33,036 nucleotides of DNA, taken from a virus. Numbering within the stretch: position 1 is the first letter of the stretch; every line of letters begins with the position of its first letter. A program made the translations under genes and the position numbers. The stretch lies in the IMG/VR virus record IMGVR_UViG_3300048921_000140, positions 1 through 33,036 of that record, one strand, 5' to 3'. Shown here piece after piece: positions 7,071 to 15,847 of the stretch. Under the pieces are notes generated by a model. That model made no database searches. It was not told the origin of the DNA and worked only from the letters and a program-made list of their open reading frames with translations.

Positions 7071-8140
7071 CAGAAATCATCCTCTTCTTTCTTTTTCTTA
7101 CGCTTGCCGGGTTTCGCCGGCTCAGGAAGATAAGCATCAGGCGGCCCAACCCGGATTTCGGTGACGGTGCCGTTCTCATCCTGCTGATAGGTCACCTCCG
7201 CGATTACCATCTGACGGTTGTTAAAACCCAGAACGGGATCGAAGACGATCACCTGCAGGTTTGGCAGCCAGAGTGAGCCGTCACCCTGCCGCCAGCCCTG
7301 CACGGTATAGGTCACCTCATCGGTACGTGCTGCACGCTGGCGCATTTCAAATTCTGCACGTGCGCTGCAGGTTGCCGTGGTGGCGTTGCCGGTCTGGCGG
7401 ATAATCATCGGGCGGTAGCGCTTCAGGCCACCATCAATAGTTTTTGAACGAATGGCCGTAGTTGTAGCCTCGCCAAAGTCGTCGTCGTTACCCTTGCGCT
7501 GACCGGACACCTGATAATCGCTGAAACGGTCGCGGATACTCTTTTCCGTGTCGCAGGAAAGAATGTTTTCACCCAGCACCAGCGCTGTATGCGCCTGCTG
7601 ACTGCCGATGCCACCAATAACCAGATTGCCCTGGGCGTTGTCGTACGCCAGCGCCTGCTGCAGCCCGAGCATTTTGTTCAGAACGTCCATGACGGTTTCG
7701 CCCTGGTCAGCCTGAACTCCCTGAAGTGCGCCGGATGCGCCGCCTGCATCCACCACTGTGATACTGAATGGCTTTGCCAGCTCAGCGGCCACCTGCGCCA
7801 GCGAACGACCGGCATACTGTGACGGCGTGGCTGAGCAGTCGATGAGGTCAGCGGTTTTACTGCGCCCGGATATTCCCACGCTGATGCTGCGTGCGTCATA
7901 CCGGACAGGCGTCGCCTCAATGTAGCCGGTCAGCACTTTGTCTGTGCCTATCAGGACTTCAACGAGGTCACCGTTTTTAATCCGGTTACTGCGGTTTGCC
8001 TGGTCGGTATCACCCGGCCAGCTGCGGGTAATCTCAACAGTGAAGTCGCGTGCAATGCGCTCAATACCGGCGGCGATACGGACAGAAGTCCAGCCGCCCC
8101 ACTCCTGACCGTTCACCCGAAGAATAACTGTGTTGTTCAT
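7070..8140 (-). CDS. Baseplate hub protein, Mu gpP/gp44-like
   Basis: 356 residues with the GPD/gp44 hub pattern: N-terminal MNNTVILRVNGQEWGGW, RDFTVEITRSWPGD, GYIEATPVRYD, SVGISGRSKTADLIDCSA and QYAGRSLAQVAAELAKPF. It corresponds to T4 gp27/P2 gpD, the ring that holds the spike and ends the tube. The C-terminus is a Lys/Glu-rich tail (GKRKKKKEEDDF). Start overlaps the end of the DNA-circularisation gene by four bases. Confidence 0.9.
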   Translation of the reverse strand: MNNTVILRVNGQEWGGWTSVRIAAGIERIARDFTVEITRSWPGDTDQANRSNRIKNGDLVEVLIGTDKVLTGYIEATPVRYDARSISVGISGRSKTADLIDCSATPSQYAGRSLAQVAAELAKPFSITVVDAGGASGALQGVQADQGETVMDVLNKMLGLQQALAYDNAQGNLVIGGIGSQQAHTALVLGENILSCDTEKSIRDRFSDYQVSGQRKGNDDDFGEATTTAIRSKTIDGGLKRYRPMIIRQTGNATTATCSARAEFEMRQRAARTDEVTYTVQGWRQGDGSLWLPNLQVIVFDPVLGFNNRQMVIAEVTYQQDENGTVTEIRVGPPDAYLPEPAKPGKRKKKKEEDDF

Positions 8141-9513
8141 CGCACCGGCACCCTCAGTGACTGAACCGGCACGAAGCCGGGATGGCGGATGCCGTTACGC
8201 GCGGTTATATCACCGGACCGGGATGCAGAGTCGTACCAGTCAGCGGCCAGCACCAGCGCGGGCATCACCTGTGAAGGTGTGCGCTCCGTCATCCGCTCAA
8301 CCTGCTCCAGACGGGCTGAGATATCGCGGTTAACATCGGTGCGCACAGTGACCAGCGCCTGATAGAGCCCGTCATCAGAGACGCGCTCCATCTCAAGGTC
8401 AATCGCCTCATTGAGACTGTCACGCACCTGCGCGAGATCATCCCATGAAATAACGGTGCCGTTATCCAGAGACGTGGTGACGCCCGAAGAAGCGGAAACG
8501 GTTGAAGTCGCTGTTGTGTCTGAATCTGAAGCCAAACTGCCTGAATCAGTCCGTATGTTGCTGACGGCAGGATGCGATACCATGACCGGCTGCTGCGGGT
8601 CCTGCTGGCGCGTGACAGTCCGGTTTGCAGGCTGCGGCAGACTGGTGACCGTTGCGGCCGCCTCGCTAATGGCCGTGGTGCGTAGCGCCTGCGCAACGTA
8701 ATTGCGCTGCGTGGTCTGCGCCTGTGCTGTCTTGCTTTCGGTTTTCCAGACGCCGCGCGGAGCCAGACCGGAATCAACCGTGATACCGGTCAGCCCTTTA
8801 ATCATCGACATCAGATCGGAAGCGTTACCATTAAGGCGAGAACCTGCCCGCCACATGGTCTGAAGCCGGTTAACAAAATTCATACCGCTGGACGGCGGGC
8901 TTAGCAGCACCGACAAATCACCCTGCATCAGACGTGATGCGGCGCTGATACCAGAATCAACATACTGAAAGGCACTGGTTACGGTATTGAACATACCGGT
9001 TGCCTCATCCAGCACGCCGTCCTGCAGGAAGTCAGGCATGCCATCCATACCAAAGGCACCGAACGCCGATGAAATTGCATCGTCCAGGAATGAAACTGAC
9101 GATGTGAGTTTCTGTCCGGTTGCCAGTCCAGCGGTGGGAAACGATAATTCACCGGACTCAACGAAGCTGAAGCTGACGCGGCACATACGCCCTTCGCTCT
9201 GTGAATGGCTGACGCGAACGGCATCATCAACTACCACGGTCATCTCGCCGTAGTAAGGATGAACCAGCGTGCATGATCCCGGCTTTTCAATGGCTTCAAT
9301 CAGCCGGTTACGCTGCTCAAAGAAGTCATCGCCAATCAGATACGCCTGAACGCTGAAGCGGCGCGTCGAGCGGCCCAAATCTTCCGCCCACGGTTTGTCG
9401 CGATTGGGGTACTCATGCACCTGCACGCGACGCCCAAAGGTTGCCTCATCGCTGTCCACCTTAAACGCGATGCCCCGCAGTGAGGCATCCTGCAGATTAT
9501 CTTTCCAGGTCAT
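8137..9513 (-). CDS. DNA circularisation/tail protein, Mu gpN-like
   Basis: 458 residues. Residues 1-100 form the DNA_circ_N domain (WKDNLQDASLRGIAFKVDSD, RRVQVHEYPNRDKPWAEDLG, FSVQAYLIGDDFFEQRNRLI). The family name comes from Mu N, once thought to circularise DNA; in contractile tails it is a structural tail-tip protein next to the hub. The remaining sequence is Ser/Thr-rich in the middle (about 290-345), probably flexible. It is the first gene after the terminator at 9531-9552. Confidence 0.88.
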   Translation of the reverse strand: MTWKDNLQDASLRGIAFKVDSDEATFGRRVQVHEYPNRDKPWAEDLGRSTRRFSVQAYLIGDDFFEQRNRLIEAIEKPGSCTLVHPYYGEMTVVVDDAVRVSHSQSEGRMCRVSFSFVESGELSFPTAGLATGQKLTSSVSFLDDAISSAFGAFGMDGMPDFLQDGVLDEATGMFNTVTSAFQYVDSGISAASRLMQGDLSVLLSPPSSGMNFVNRLQTMWRAGSRLNGNASDLMSMIKGLTGITVDSGLAPRGVWKTESKTAQAQTTQRNYVAQALRTTAISEAAATVTSLPQPANRTVTRQQDPQQPVMVSHPAVSNIRTDSGSLASDSDTTATSTVSASSGVTTSLDNGTVISWDDLAQVRDSLNEAIDLEMERVSDDGLYQALVTVRTDVNRDISARLEQVERMTERTPSQVMPALVLAADWYDSASRSGDITARNGIRHPGFVPVQSLRVPVR

Positions 9514-9530
9514 GGCTTACTCCGGGCATA

Positions 9531-9552
9531 AAAAAACCCGCCGGAGCGGGTT
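9531..9552 (-). terminator. Rho-independent terminator inside the tail operon
   Basis: On the minus strand AACCCGC-TCCG-GCGGGTT is followed by TTTTA: a 7-bp GC-rich stem and U-run directly after the secreted-protein gene (stop at 9558) and before the gpN-like gene. Late transcription must pass it, which fits a Q-type antiterminated polymerase; a lysogen transcript of the upstream gene would stop here. Confidence 0.8.
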
Positions 9553-9557
9553 GGTGT

Positions 9558-10052
9558 TTATTTCAGTTGTATCTGTATCGAATAGGAGTCGCCAGTTTTC
9601 ACAAATAAAGAGTTGGCTTTTTCGTCGTAAGATTCAAACCGCTGAACGTCCTTAAACTTCTCCAGCTTATTCTCGAAAATTGTACTGTTGGTTCCGGTCA
9701 GGTATTCAAAAGCCTTACCGGCCAGCGCAACATTAACCTGATTCATCGAATCATCTTCATTTGAATAAAAATGAATTGAGATGCGTTCAGGACAAGGAGG
9801 ATTATAAAGAGTGACGTAAATCTGAGGTTCATACTCGGCATTTTTACTCTCGTCAAAAGCATCTTCAAGGCTTTGCTCTTTCCTGAAAGAGTATTGATGC
9901 CTCAGCCTGCCGCCATCCCTGAAGACCTGCACCTTCTCAGGCTTTTTCCCAATTGAAGCAATGAAGTCTTTTTCGTTAAACGAGGGGTAGCACTCGCTTG
10001 CCGCCACCCCGTTAATAAAGAACAAAGCCATCAAGATAGCAAACAGGCGCAT
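9558..10052 (-). CDS. Secreted protein of unknown function (moron)
   Basis: 164 residues from the ATG at 10052, with AAGGA about 10 bases upstream; an in-frame start 52 codons earlier would lie inside the tape measure gene. Residues 1-19 are a clear Sec signal peptide (MRLFAILMALFFINGVAAS) with a likely cut after VAA or AAS; the following Cys is not in a lipobox, so a periplasmic or secreted protein is expected. Two mature cysteines (in ECYPSF and NPPCPERI) could form a disulfide. No family recognised. It is not needed for tails and no Mu counterpart exists at this place. With its own terminator it looks like lysogenic-conversion cargo, for example superinfection exclusion at the periplasm, but that is inference. 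Confidence 0.75.
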   Translation of the reverse strand: MRLFAILMALFFINGVAASECYPSFNEKDFIASIGKKPEKVQVFRDGGRLRHQYSFRKEQSLEDAFDESKNAEYEPQIYVTLYNPPCPERISIHFYSNEDDSMNQVNVALAGKAFEYLTGTNSTIFENKLEKFKDVQRFESYDEKANSLFVKTGDSYSIQIQLK

Positions 10053-10065
10053 GCTGGTATTTTCC

Positions 10066-11949
10066 TTAATTTGGAGTTGAGAACCGATTATAACCCACAT
10101 CGAGATCAAACCAAGGAAGTGCACTACCAGAAGGCTCAACTCGCATTCCGGGAGGAGCGTTTTCGAAGGAAACCTTAATCTCTCCCTTTTGTGATGTTGC
10201 ATCGTCACGCATTAATGGACCGCTCATGCTTTGCGGATTTAGCGGAACGCTACCACCCTTTAACTGCTGCTCATTGTTATACCAGCCTCCAGCCTTCCAT
10301 CTCTTCTTAAGTGACTCCCAGAATGATTCCGTGCCATCTTTCTGGGTAGTCGCATCAGAGATTTCTTCCAGCTTTTTAAACATGTAAAGTGCGACCGCTA
10401 TTGAAACAGTCAGAGCGCTCAACTTTCCTATTTTGGTAAGAACAGCTAGTAGCCCGCTTGCTTTAGTTGTGGCTGTGGTGAGCGATCCAATAACCTGAAG
10501 CGTGAATAACCCAGCCATCACCCCACCAATTCCGGTGATGATTCCGTTCATGCCACCCAGCGCCTCTGTCAGGCCATCGATCTTAGTCCAGACTTTCTCA
10601 ACAACAGGACCGAACTTATCCCAATCAGAAATCAAGAGACCGATTCCCAGTGCTGCAAGTCTAAGGAATATGCCCATCGGAGAAAGCTTCAGTCCTTGCC
10701 CCAGAATACCCAGCGCAAAGTTAATTCCCAGCAGCCCCAGTTTCATACCGACAAATCCGGCGGCAATACCGAAAGCGCCACGGATGACTTTGGGATTTTT
10801 TTCAGCAAATTCGCTAAAGCGTTGTGACATGTCACCCAGCCAGCCAACTAACTTTTTAGCATCACCAGAGAAAGCCCCCCCAATTGCTGCTAAGCCGTTA
10901 ACCGCCGTGCCTGTCATGGAGTCCCATAAATTCGTAAGCGTGCCAAGCTGAGCGTTCACTCGCTTATTTAGGTCAGCCTGCTTATTCATTTTGGCCTGAA
11001 TTTCATCGTAGCCACTCTTCCCTTTGTCGATTAAAGCATTCAATACAGAAAGAGTGTCTCCATCGTCGCCGAAAATCTCCTTAATGATTCTGGTTCTGTT
11101 CAGTGTGCTAAGGGACTGAAGTTTTTTTAGCTGCTTGAAAAGATTTTCAATACCACCAAACTCCCCTTTTCCATCAGTGAAATCCAGCTTGATGCCTTTA
11201 CGCCCCAAAAGCTTATTGGCAGCCTTCATCTTCTTAGTGTCAAAGCCAGCCTGGAATATTTTCCTGATTGCATTGCCTGCTGTTTCACCCTGAGTTCCCA
11301 TTTGATCCATCATTACTGCAATGGGAGCCAGGGATCGGGCAGCAGTCAGGCCATCCTTGCTTACCATTTTTGTAACTGAACTGACGTTAGTGAAAAATGA
11401 AAGCATGTTTGTATCATCAACACCCAGATAAAAAGCCTTCTGGATCGTGTCGAATAATCCCATCATATCTTCTGAAGCTGTGCGCGTTGCATCCTGCATT
11501 TTGGCCGCAAACTCTGCGGCGTCTTCTGGGGTCTTTTTAAGCTGAACCGCCAGATAAGCGGATGCCTCACCAACACCATTCAGTATGTTCTGAGCCGGAA
11601 TACCCTGCCTGACAAGCATCTGCATCATGTTCTGAAAGTCAGCAGTAGTGCCAGGCAGTTTGTTACCCAGACCGATAGCCAGCTTATTAATTTTCCCAAA
11701 ATCAGAACTCACAGCGCCGCTGGCGTCCATCATGGCAACTTTCAGGCCTGTCGCGGCGTCTTCCTGTTTGCCAAAGGCAACCAGCGAACCTGTCAGCCCG
11801 GCTGCCAGCCCACCAGCCATTGCCACACCGCCCCGACCGGCCTCCTCTGCATCTTTACGGAACCGGCGCAGGTTCTTTTGCATACGGCCAAGTGCAGGCG
11901 AAAGTCTGTCAACGCCAGTAATAAGCGCTTTCAGTTCAAATTCAGCCAT
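10066..11949 (-). CDS. Tape measure protein (Mu gp42/TP901 family)
   Basis: 627 residues. The N-terminal coiled region (MAEFELKALITGVDRLSPAL) is followed by the TP901 core (about 60-270: TGLKVAMMDASGAVSSDF, LPGTTADFQNMMQMLVRQG, KTPEDAAEFAAKMQDATR) and hydrophobic segments at about 385-440 and 465-530 that fit membrane contact on DNA ejection. Length sets the tail length, about 1.5 Angstrom per residue in known phages. The ATG overlaps the stop of the frameshifted chaperone product, and the secreted moron begins 13 bases after its stop codon. Confidence 0.92.
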   Translation of the reverse strand: MAEFELKALITGVDRLSPALGRMQKNLRRFRKDAEEAGRGGVAMAGGLAAGLTGSLVAFGKQEDAATGLKVAMMDASGAVSSDFGKINKLAIGLGNKLPGTTADFQNMMQMLVRQGIPAQNILNGVGEASAYLAVQLKKTPEDAAEFAAKMQDATRTASEDMMGLFDTIQKAFYLGVDDTNMLSFFTNVSSVTKMVSKDGLTAARSLAPIAVMMDQMGTQGETAGNAIRKIFQAGFDTKKMKAANKLLGRKGIKLDFTDGKGEFGGIENLFKQLKKLQSLSTLNRTRIIKEIFGDDGDTLSVLNALIDKGKSGYDEIQAKMNKQADLNKRVNAQLGTLTNLWDSMTGTAVNGLAAIGGAFSGDAKKLVGWLGDMSQRFSEFAEKNPKVIRGAFGIAAGFVGMKLGLLGINFALGILGQGLKLSPMGIFLRLAALGIGLLISDWDKFGPVVEKVWTKIDGLTEALGGMNGIITGIGGVMAGLFTLQVIGSLTTATTKASGLLAVLTKIGKLSALTVSIAVALYMFKKLEEISDATTQKDGTESFWESLKKRWKAGGWYNNEQQLKGGSVPLNPQSMSGPLMRDDATSQKGEIKVSFENAPPGMRVEPSGSALPWFDLDVGYNRFSTPN

Positions 11950-12360
11950 TGGCTTTTCGCTCCCGTTCTATCCGGTTCGCCTGGTCAATAAGCAATTGCA
12001 GGCTTTTTAAGTCCTCGCTCAGGACTTCCAGAGGATTTATGCGCCAGTAACTGGCGCAGTCGAAATACAGATTAAGCAGTTCTTTAGCTGTCAGGCCTGA
12101 AGGAAAAAACCGGCAACTACCCAGCCAGCAGCATTCAGGTCTGACGGCGACATGTCATCAACTGAGCTGGGTGGAATGCCGCCCAGCTGGCTAATGTATT
12201 TAGCCACAACGTGAGCCAGCAGCTTAACTGACTCATCCTGATTCATCTGGTAGGGATAGCCCAGTTCACGGACATCCTTGCCCGTTGGATCGCGCAGCTC
12301 CAGCACATGAATTGTTTCACCATGTGCCGTAATAGGTTTTGAAAGCTGAAGTTCACTCAC
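11942..12360 (-). CDS. Frameshifted tail assembly chaperone (Mu gp41-42-like)
   Basis: A -1 frameshift at 12109-12103 (minus strand T TTT TTC, codons GGT TTT TTC) moves ribosomes out of the 89-residue frame three codons before its stop, into a frame that adds 53 residues (PSGLTAKELLNLYFDC...ERERKANG) and ends at 11942 inside the tape measure start (ATGGCTGA). The product would be 139 residues. Tail genes of this kind make a short and a long chaperone (lambda G and GT, Mu gp41 and gp41-42) at a fixed ratio to coat the tape measure. The downstream frame has no start codon or ribosome site of its own, and the motif AKELLNLYFDCASYWR...LEVLSEDLKSLQLLI is typical of the second part. Confidence 0.8.
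12091..12360 (-). CDS. Tail assembly chaperone, short form (Mu gp41-like)
   Basis: 89 residues; the unshifted product. Pattern LSKPITAHGETIHVLELRDP, GKDVRELGYPYQ and LNAAGWVVAGFFLQ belongs to the gp41/gpE tail chaperone family. Its start overlaps the tail tube stop by four bases. The heptamer used for frameshifting lies in its last codons (GFF). Confidence 0.87.
   Translation of the reverse strand: MSELQLSKPITAHGETIHVLELRDPTGKDVRELGYPYQMNQDESVKLLAHVVAKYISQLGGIPPSSVDDMSPSDLNAAGWVVAGFFLQA
12103..12109 (-). promoter_or_regulatory. Programmed -1 frameshift heptamer
   Basis: Minus-strand TTTTTTC in the register T TTT TTC, which permits full re-pairing of both tRNAs at least at the first positions after a one-base slip. 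It is located where Mu-type tails shift. I did not find an obvious strong downstream hairpin. Confidence 0.8.
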
Positions 12361-12713
12361 TGATAGAATCCTTCTGAGCCGTGGAATTCGAGGTCTACCG
12401 TACCCTCTTCCGCATTGTGGTTAGCTTCACCAAACTGGAAAGCTTCTGACAGCACGTAAACCATGCCGTTAGCCAGTTCGGCGGTGATGGTCATCTGGTC
12501 TGAGTCCATCAGCTTGGTGACCGGAAACGCCTTCGGCACTTTGAAGGTGCCTTTGACGTAAGGCGCACGGTGCGTCTCTTTGTAATCGACGTCACCGGCT
12601 AGGCCGATCACGTCATCACGCACTTTGGTGTTCATCGGCACCTCAATGCCGCCGGTCAGCGACAGCTGCTGGCCGTCCACCTTGACGTATGCTGTACCCG
12701 CAATCTTTGCCAT
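12357..12713 (-). CDS. Tail tube protein (Mu gpM-like)
   Basis: 118 residues of the contractile-tail tube family: MAKIAGTAYVKVDGQQLSL, GGIEVPMNTKVRDDVIG, GDVDYKETHRAPYVKGTF, then a run of beta strands to the end. Hundreds of copies stack as hexameric rings inside the sheath. It sits directly after the sheath gene with a one-base overlap, the fixed order in Mu, P2 and SfV tails. Confidence 0.92.
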   Translation of the reverse strand: MAKIAGTAYVKVDGQQLSLTGGIEVPMNTKVRDDVIGLAGDVDYKETHRAPYVKGTFKVPKAFPVTKLMDSDQMTITAELANGMVYVLSEAFQFGEANHNAEEGTVDLEFHGSEGFYQ

Positions 12714-14209
12714 TACGCGGTCTCCTCGCTGTATTGCAGACGGAACTGATTAAGCAGCGCAAACACGCGCAGCTGGTTGACGTAATCCGGCGGGAAAAGC
12801 ACATCTACGCGGCTTGGATCGCTCACGTTGCGCTCCACCATCAGATGCTGCTTGAAGAGATCGAAGTTCTCCACGATCCCAGCGCGCTCCATGGTGCGAT
12901 AACTGGCGCACATCTCACCCTTTAGCACTGCAGGCGTAACAATGGCCTGACCCGGGCCGAAGCGCGTACCGTCATTTGCCAGCTTGTGGCGCGGGTACTT
13001 ACTGGTAATGATGCTTTTCAGCTGACGGATAACGTAAGCGCTGGTATGCAGTGTTTCACTGTCCAGGTAGCTGTTGTCCGCCACGCCATAGGCGTTTTTT
13101 TGATAGGTGGTAATATCGCGCTGAATGCGCAGCACGCCGCTCTCAGCGTAGGCCGTGGCAATACCGTGTTTCAGCAGTGACTGCTGCTCAGTCAGGGTAA
13201 AACGGCTGCCTGCCGGTGCCGGTAATGCGCCGTTCAGCTCACCGGTCTGAGTCGGTCGGGCCGGGTCATTGCGGATAAACACCGCGTTACGGGCGGTACG
13301 CAACGCGACCAGCTCATCTGCTGCTGTCTGAACAGAAAGCTCATAACCGGCAACGGTAATATGCTGGTTGTTCATGGTGTCGCCGAAGGCCACCAGGTCG
13401 GAGAGCGTGCCGATTTTTGCAGTGTAGACGTGACCGTAAAGTTGTCGTGCATAGCCCCAGCGCCCGGACGAATCGTTCATTTCCAGCGCCAGCGTCGTCA
13501 GCGAGGCGGAATCACTGAACGGCGTGCCGATGAAGTCAAACCGCTCATCGCCCATCGCGGCCACGGTTGCAGTCAGTGACGGTGAACCCGCACCGCCTGC
13601 CATCGCAGCAATCACAGCGTTAACCCCGTCAGGCGTGGTTTCGCTCCCTACTGTGCCGTAGTAGTTCAGCGCCAGAGGAATGCTGTTGCCGGTAAGCCCC
13701 TTGTGGCGGGCAGTGAGCGTCACCACACCAGCTGCTGCTGCTGCTGTCACGGGCAGGTCTGCGTTAGCGTTAATTGCGGCTGCAAGTGTGGCGGCCACTG
13801 CTGCAGGGGCATCGCCGGTTACCACAGCGGCCTGAACGCGTACCGCACCAATATAAAGGCTCAGCGAACCTGACGCCTGTGCGTAGCCGGTTAGCGTCAC
13901 AGTCCCTTTGGCGGTCTCGCCATCAGGCTCAGTTACCGCGATAACCCACAGCTCACCAAATGGATCGACGGCACGATAGCGCGCCACCATACGGGCTAAC
14001 TGGCTGCCACGACCTGCAACCTTGCCCGCCAGTGCCGCTGACGGCATGATGGTGAGCTTATTTTTAACGATGGAGCTGTCGGCAGAGGCAAAGCCAATCA
14101 GCAGCGATGGGCCGCTATCTTGCGTGGTGTTCGCTTCGCTGTTGTCCATCTCCGCCCAGAACAACGGCACACTGAGGTCTGACGGAATATTGGGGAACGA
14201 GACTGACAT
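12713..14209 (-). CDS. Contractile tail sheath protein (Mu gpL-like)
   Basis: 498 residues of the Mu sheath family: VSFPNIPSDLSVPLFWAEMDN at the start, a variable Ala/Thr-rich insertion (about 120-200), and the conserved C-terminal domain with SYLDSETLHTSAYVIRQLKS, TKYPRHKLANDGTRFGPGQ-type segments and DVLFPPDYVNQLRVFALLNQFR. The sheath contracts to drive the tube through the envelope and settles that this is a myovirus. Confidence 0.94.
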   Translation of the reverse strand: MSVSFPNIPSDLSVPLFWAEMDNSEANTTQDSGPSLLIGFASADSSIVKNKLTIMPSAALAGKVAGRGSQLARMVARYRAVDPFGELWVIAVTEPDGETAKGTVTLTGYAQASGSLSLYIGAVRVQAAVVTGDAPAAVAATLAAAINANADLPVTAAAAAGVVTLTARHKGLTGNSIPLALNYYGTVGSETTPDGVNAVIAAMAGGAGSPSLTATVAAMGDERFDFIGTPFSDSASLTTLALEMNDSSGRWGYARQLYGHVYTAKIGTLSDLVAFGDTMNNQHITVAGYELSVQTAADELVALRTARNAVFIRNDPARPTQTGELNGALPAPAGSRFTLTEQQSLLKHGIATAYAESGVLRIQRDITTYQKNAYGVADNSYLDSETLHTSAYVIRQLKSIITSKYPRHKLANDGTRFGPGQAIVTPAVLKGEMCASYRTMERAGIVENFDLFKQHLMVERNVSDPSRVDVLFPPDYVNQLRVFALLNQFRLQYSEETA

Positions 14210-14397
14210 TATTCACCGCCCTTTTTCTTGGCGTCAGCTGCGGGCTTTTCTTCTTCCGCACTGACTTCTTCGACATCACCATCCGCAATGCGGCGGTGCC
14301 AGTAGCTGCTCTCTTCGACGTTCCGGCCTTCTGAAGGCAGCAGATCGCCCCGGGCAGGGTCAGGGACTGACCGCCCGCGTTTGGGTCTGAGTTGCAT
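14209..14397 (-). CDS. Small tail protein, Mu gp38-like (DUF2635)
   Basis: 62 residues; LRPKRGRSVPDPARGDLLPSEGRNVE is the DUF2635 signature, followed by an acidic/Lys-rich tail (SAEEEKPAADAKKKGGE). Always between the tail terminator and the sheath in Mu-like tails; role not established. Start lies three bases after the upstream stop; end overlaps the sheath ATG by one base. Confidence 0.85.
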   Translation of the reverse strand: MQLRPKRGRSVPDPARGDLLPSEGRNVEESSYWHRRIADGDVEEVSAEEEKPAADAKKKGGE

Positions 14398-14400
14398 GAT

Positions 14401-14961
14401 TTACTCGCTGAGGTTGATTTTGGTGTGGTGCTCAATGATGCCGTCAGGCCCGTTACCCGGATCGATGTAGTCAACGTCGATTTCGACCGTTTTCAATTCA
14501 TCCAGGGCGTCAAGGTCATCCTGCTGGCGCGAGTCCTCTTCGGTGATTTCCCGCGTCAGCATGAATTCAAACTGGTAGTAGAGTCGGCCCCTGTCCATAT
14601 CCAGAAGCTGTCCGCCGGAATACGCCACCGGGCCTGCATCTGAATCAGGTTCCCAGCCCAGCAGCGCCTTCCAGATTTGCTGCCGCACATCATGTACGGC
14701 GTCATACCCTGCTGCCTGACCGCGCTCGTCGCGCGTATTATCCAGCACCACCACCACCGCAAAGCCTTCAGTCACTTTCTGCCAGTAGTCGGTCAGCGAC
14801 TTCTGCTCAGCAGTTACATCTTCGGTCGGCACAACATACGCCGCCGGCAGCCGCATTTTGCCGGTTTCGGGAATGGCTTTAAATTCAGCCGCCCCGGCTA
14901 CGTTACCCGCGAACATAGGACATCGCGCCCGGAGTGCGGCGATCACCAGCGATAGTTTCAT
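14401..14961 (-). CDS. Tail terminator-like protein (Mu gp37, DUF1834)
   Basis: 186 residues: LSLVIAALRARCPMFAG, LPAAYVVPTEDVTAEQ, FAVVVVLDNTRDERGQAAG and LYYQFEFMLTREITEED match the gp37 family that caps the tail tube and connects it to the neck. Overlaps the neck gene upstream by four bases. The assignment to the tail-to-head interface also follows from its place between HK97-type neck genes and the sheath. Confidence 0.85.
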   Translation of the reverse strand: MKLSLVIAALRARCPMFAGNVAGAAEFKAIPETGKMRLPAAYVVPTEDVTAEQKSLTDYWQKVTEGFAVVVVLDNTRDERGQAAGYDAVHDVRQQIWKALLGWEPDSDAGPVAYSGGQLLDMDRGRLYYQFEFMLTREITEEDSRQQDDLDALDELKTVEIDVDYIDPGNGPDGIIEHHTKINLSE

Positions 14962-15464
14962 TTCTTTTTCCTTTCAGGACGCAGTGAGGTACGCAGCGCA
15001 CGGGTCAGCACATAGCGCGTCCATGTTTTGCGCGCCTCCAGCACCTCAGTCATATAGTTTTTACGGGGGGCAACGCGCCAGCCATTACCGCCGGATTTCC
15101 CTTTGTGATGGCTCTTTTTGCGCTTAGAACCACGCTTCACGCCATAGAACAGAAACGCGGGGTAAAAGTCGCCCTCAATTAGTCGGTTACCCTCGCCACG
15201 CTTCTGGTTTGGCGCGATGCGCACCATCAGGCCCGGACGGCTTTTTGATGCGCGGGGAACGTAATAGCCGATTGACCGCGCCAGCCTGCCGGTCCTGAAT
15301 CCCGGATACTCACCTGGAGCGGAACGACCACGACGCATGACCAGACGCCTGGCATCACGCATGTGAACCTGACCAATCTGAATGAAGGCGCGGCGCATTT
15401 TGGCCCGGTTAAAAACGAGGTCCTTGGGCTGCTGAAAATCAACGTGCAGAAGCGGCTTAGCCAT
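14958..15464 (-). CDS. Neck protein, HK97 gp10-like
   Basis: 168 residues, strongly basic, with AFIQIGQVHMRDARRLVMRR, PGFRTGRLARSIGYYVP, YPAFLFYGVKRG and RKNYMTEVLEARK. The RTGRLARSI and APRKNYM elements are characteristic of HK97 gp10-type minor tail or neck proteins, which complete the head-tail junction. Its start overlaps the adaptor gene by 8 bases. Very high pI may reflect binding to DNA or to acidic adaptor rings. Confidence 0.82.
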   Translation of the reverse strand: MAKPLLHVDFQQPKDLVFNRAKMRRAFIQIGQVHMRDARRLVMRRGRSAPGEYPGFRTGRLARSIGYYVPRASKSRPGLMVRIAPNQKRGEGNRLIEGDFYPAFLFYGVKRGSKRKKSHHKGKSGGNGWRVAPRKNYMTEVLEARKTWTRYVLTRALRTSLRPERKKK

Positions 15465-15846
15465 ACATATCTCCGTCGCTGTTCACAGCCCTCAATTCCT
15501 CGCACTCCAGCAGCAGGTAACGTCCTGCTGAGTTGAGGTCGCGCAGGCGCTTAACGCGATATACATAACCGCCGTAAACCACCTCAAAATCTGAAGTGAT
15601 GCCCCGTAGATAACGGATCGTCATATAGTGGGTGATGGTGTCATCAGCCTGAACGGATTCGTGATAGGTGGTAGCTCCCACCTGCCGGACCTTCGCCCAC
15701 ACGTCCTTTTCATTCTGATAAACCGAGTCAGTACCACCATCACTTGCTGGCTGGTCGATGCGCTGGCGCAGGTGAATGCGCTTATTCAGCTCGCCGGGAT
15801 CGGGCAGCGTGTAAACGGCACTGGTATTTGATGAGCGTCGCTGCAT
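15457..15846 (-). CDS. Head-tail adaptor (SPP1 gp16-like)
   Basis: 129 residues from the ATG at 15846, one base after the TAG of the gp6-like gene; the longer in-frame start 16 codons earlier overlaps it. DPGELNKRIHLRQRID, DVWAKVRQVG, ADDTITHYMTIRYLRGIT and GYVYRVKRLRDLNSAGRYLLLECEEL fit the Phage_H_T_join family. It seals the DNA-filled head below the connector. Confidence 0.87.
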   Translation of the reverse strand: MQRRSSNTSAVYTLPDPGELNKRIHLRQRIDQPASDGGTDSVYQNEKDVWAKVRQVGATTYHESVQADDTITHYMTIRYLRGITSDFEVVYGGYVYRVKRLRDLNSAGRYLLLECEELRAVNSDGDMYG

Positions 15847-15847
15847 G

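Noticed and set aside
10053-10208. Longer start for the secreted moron
   Set aside because: Would put 52 residues inside the tape measure gene and hide the signal peptide; no ribosome site.
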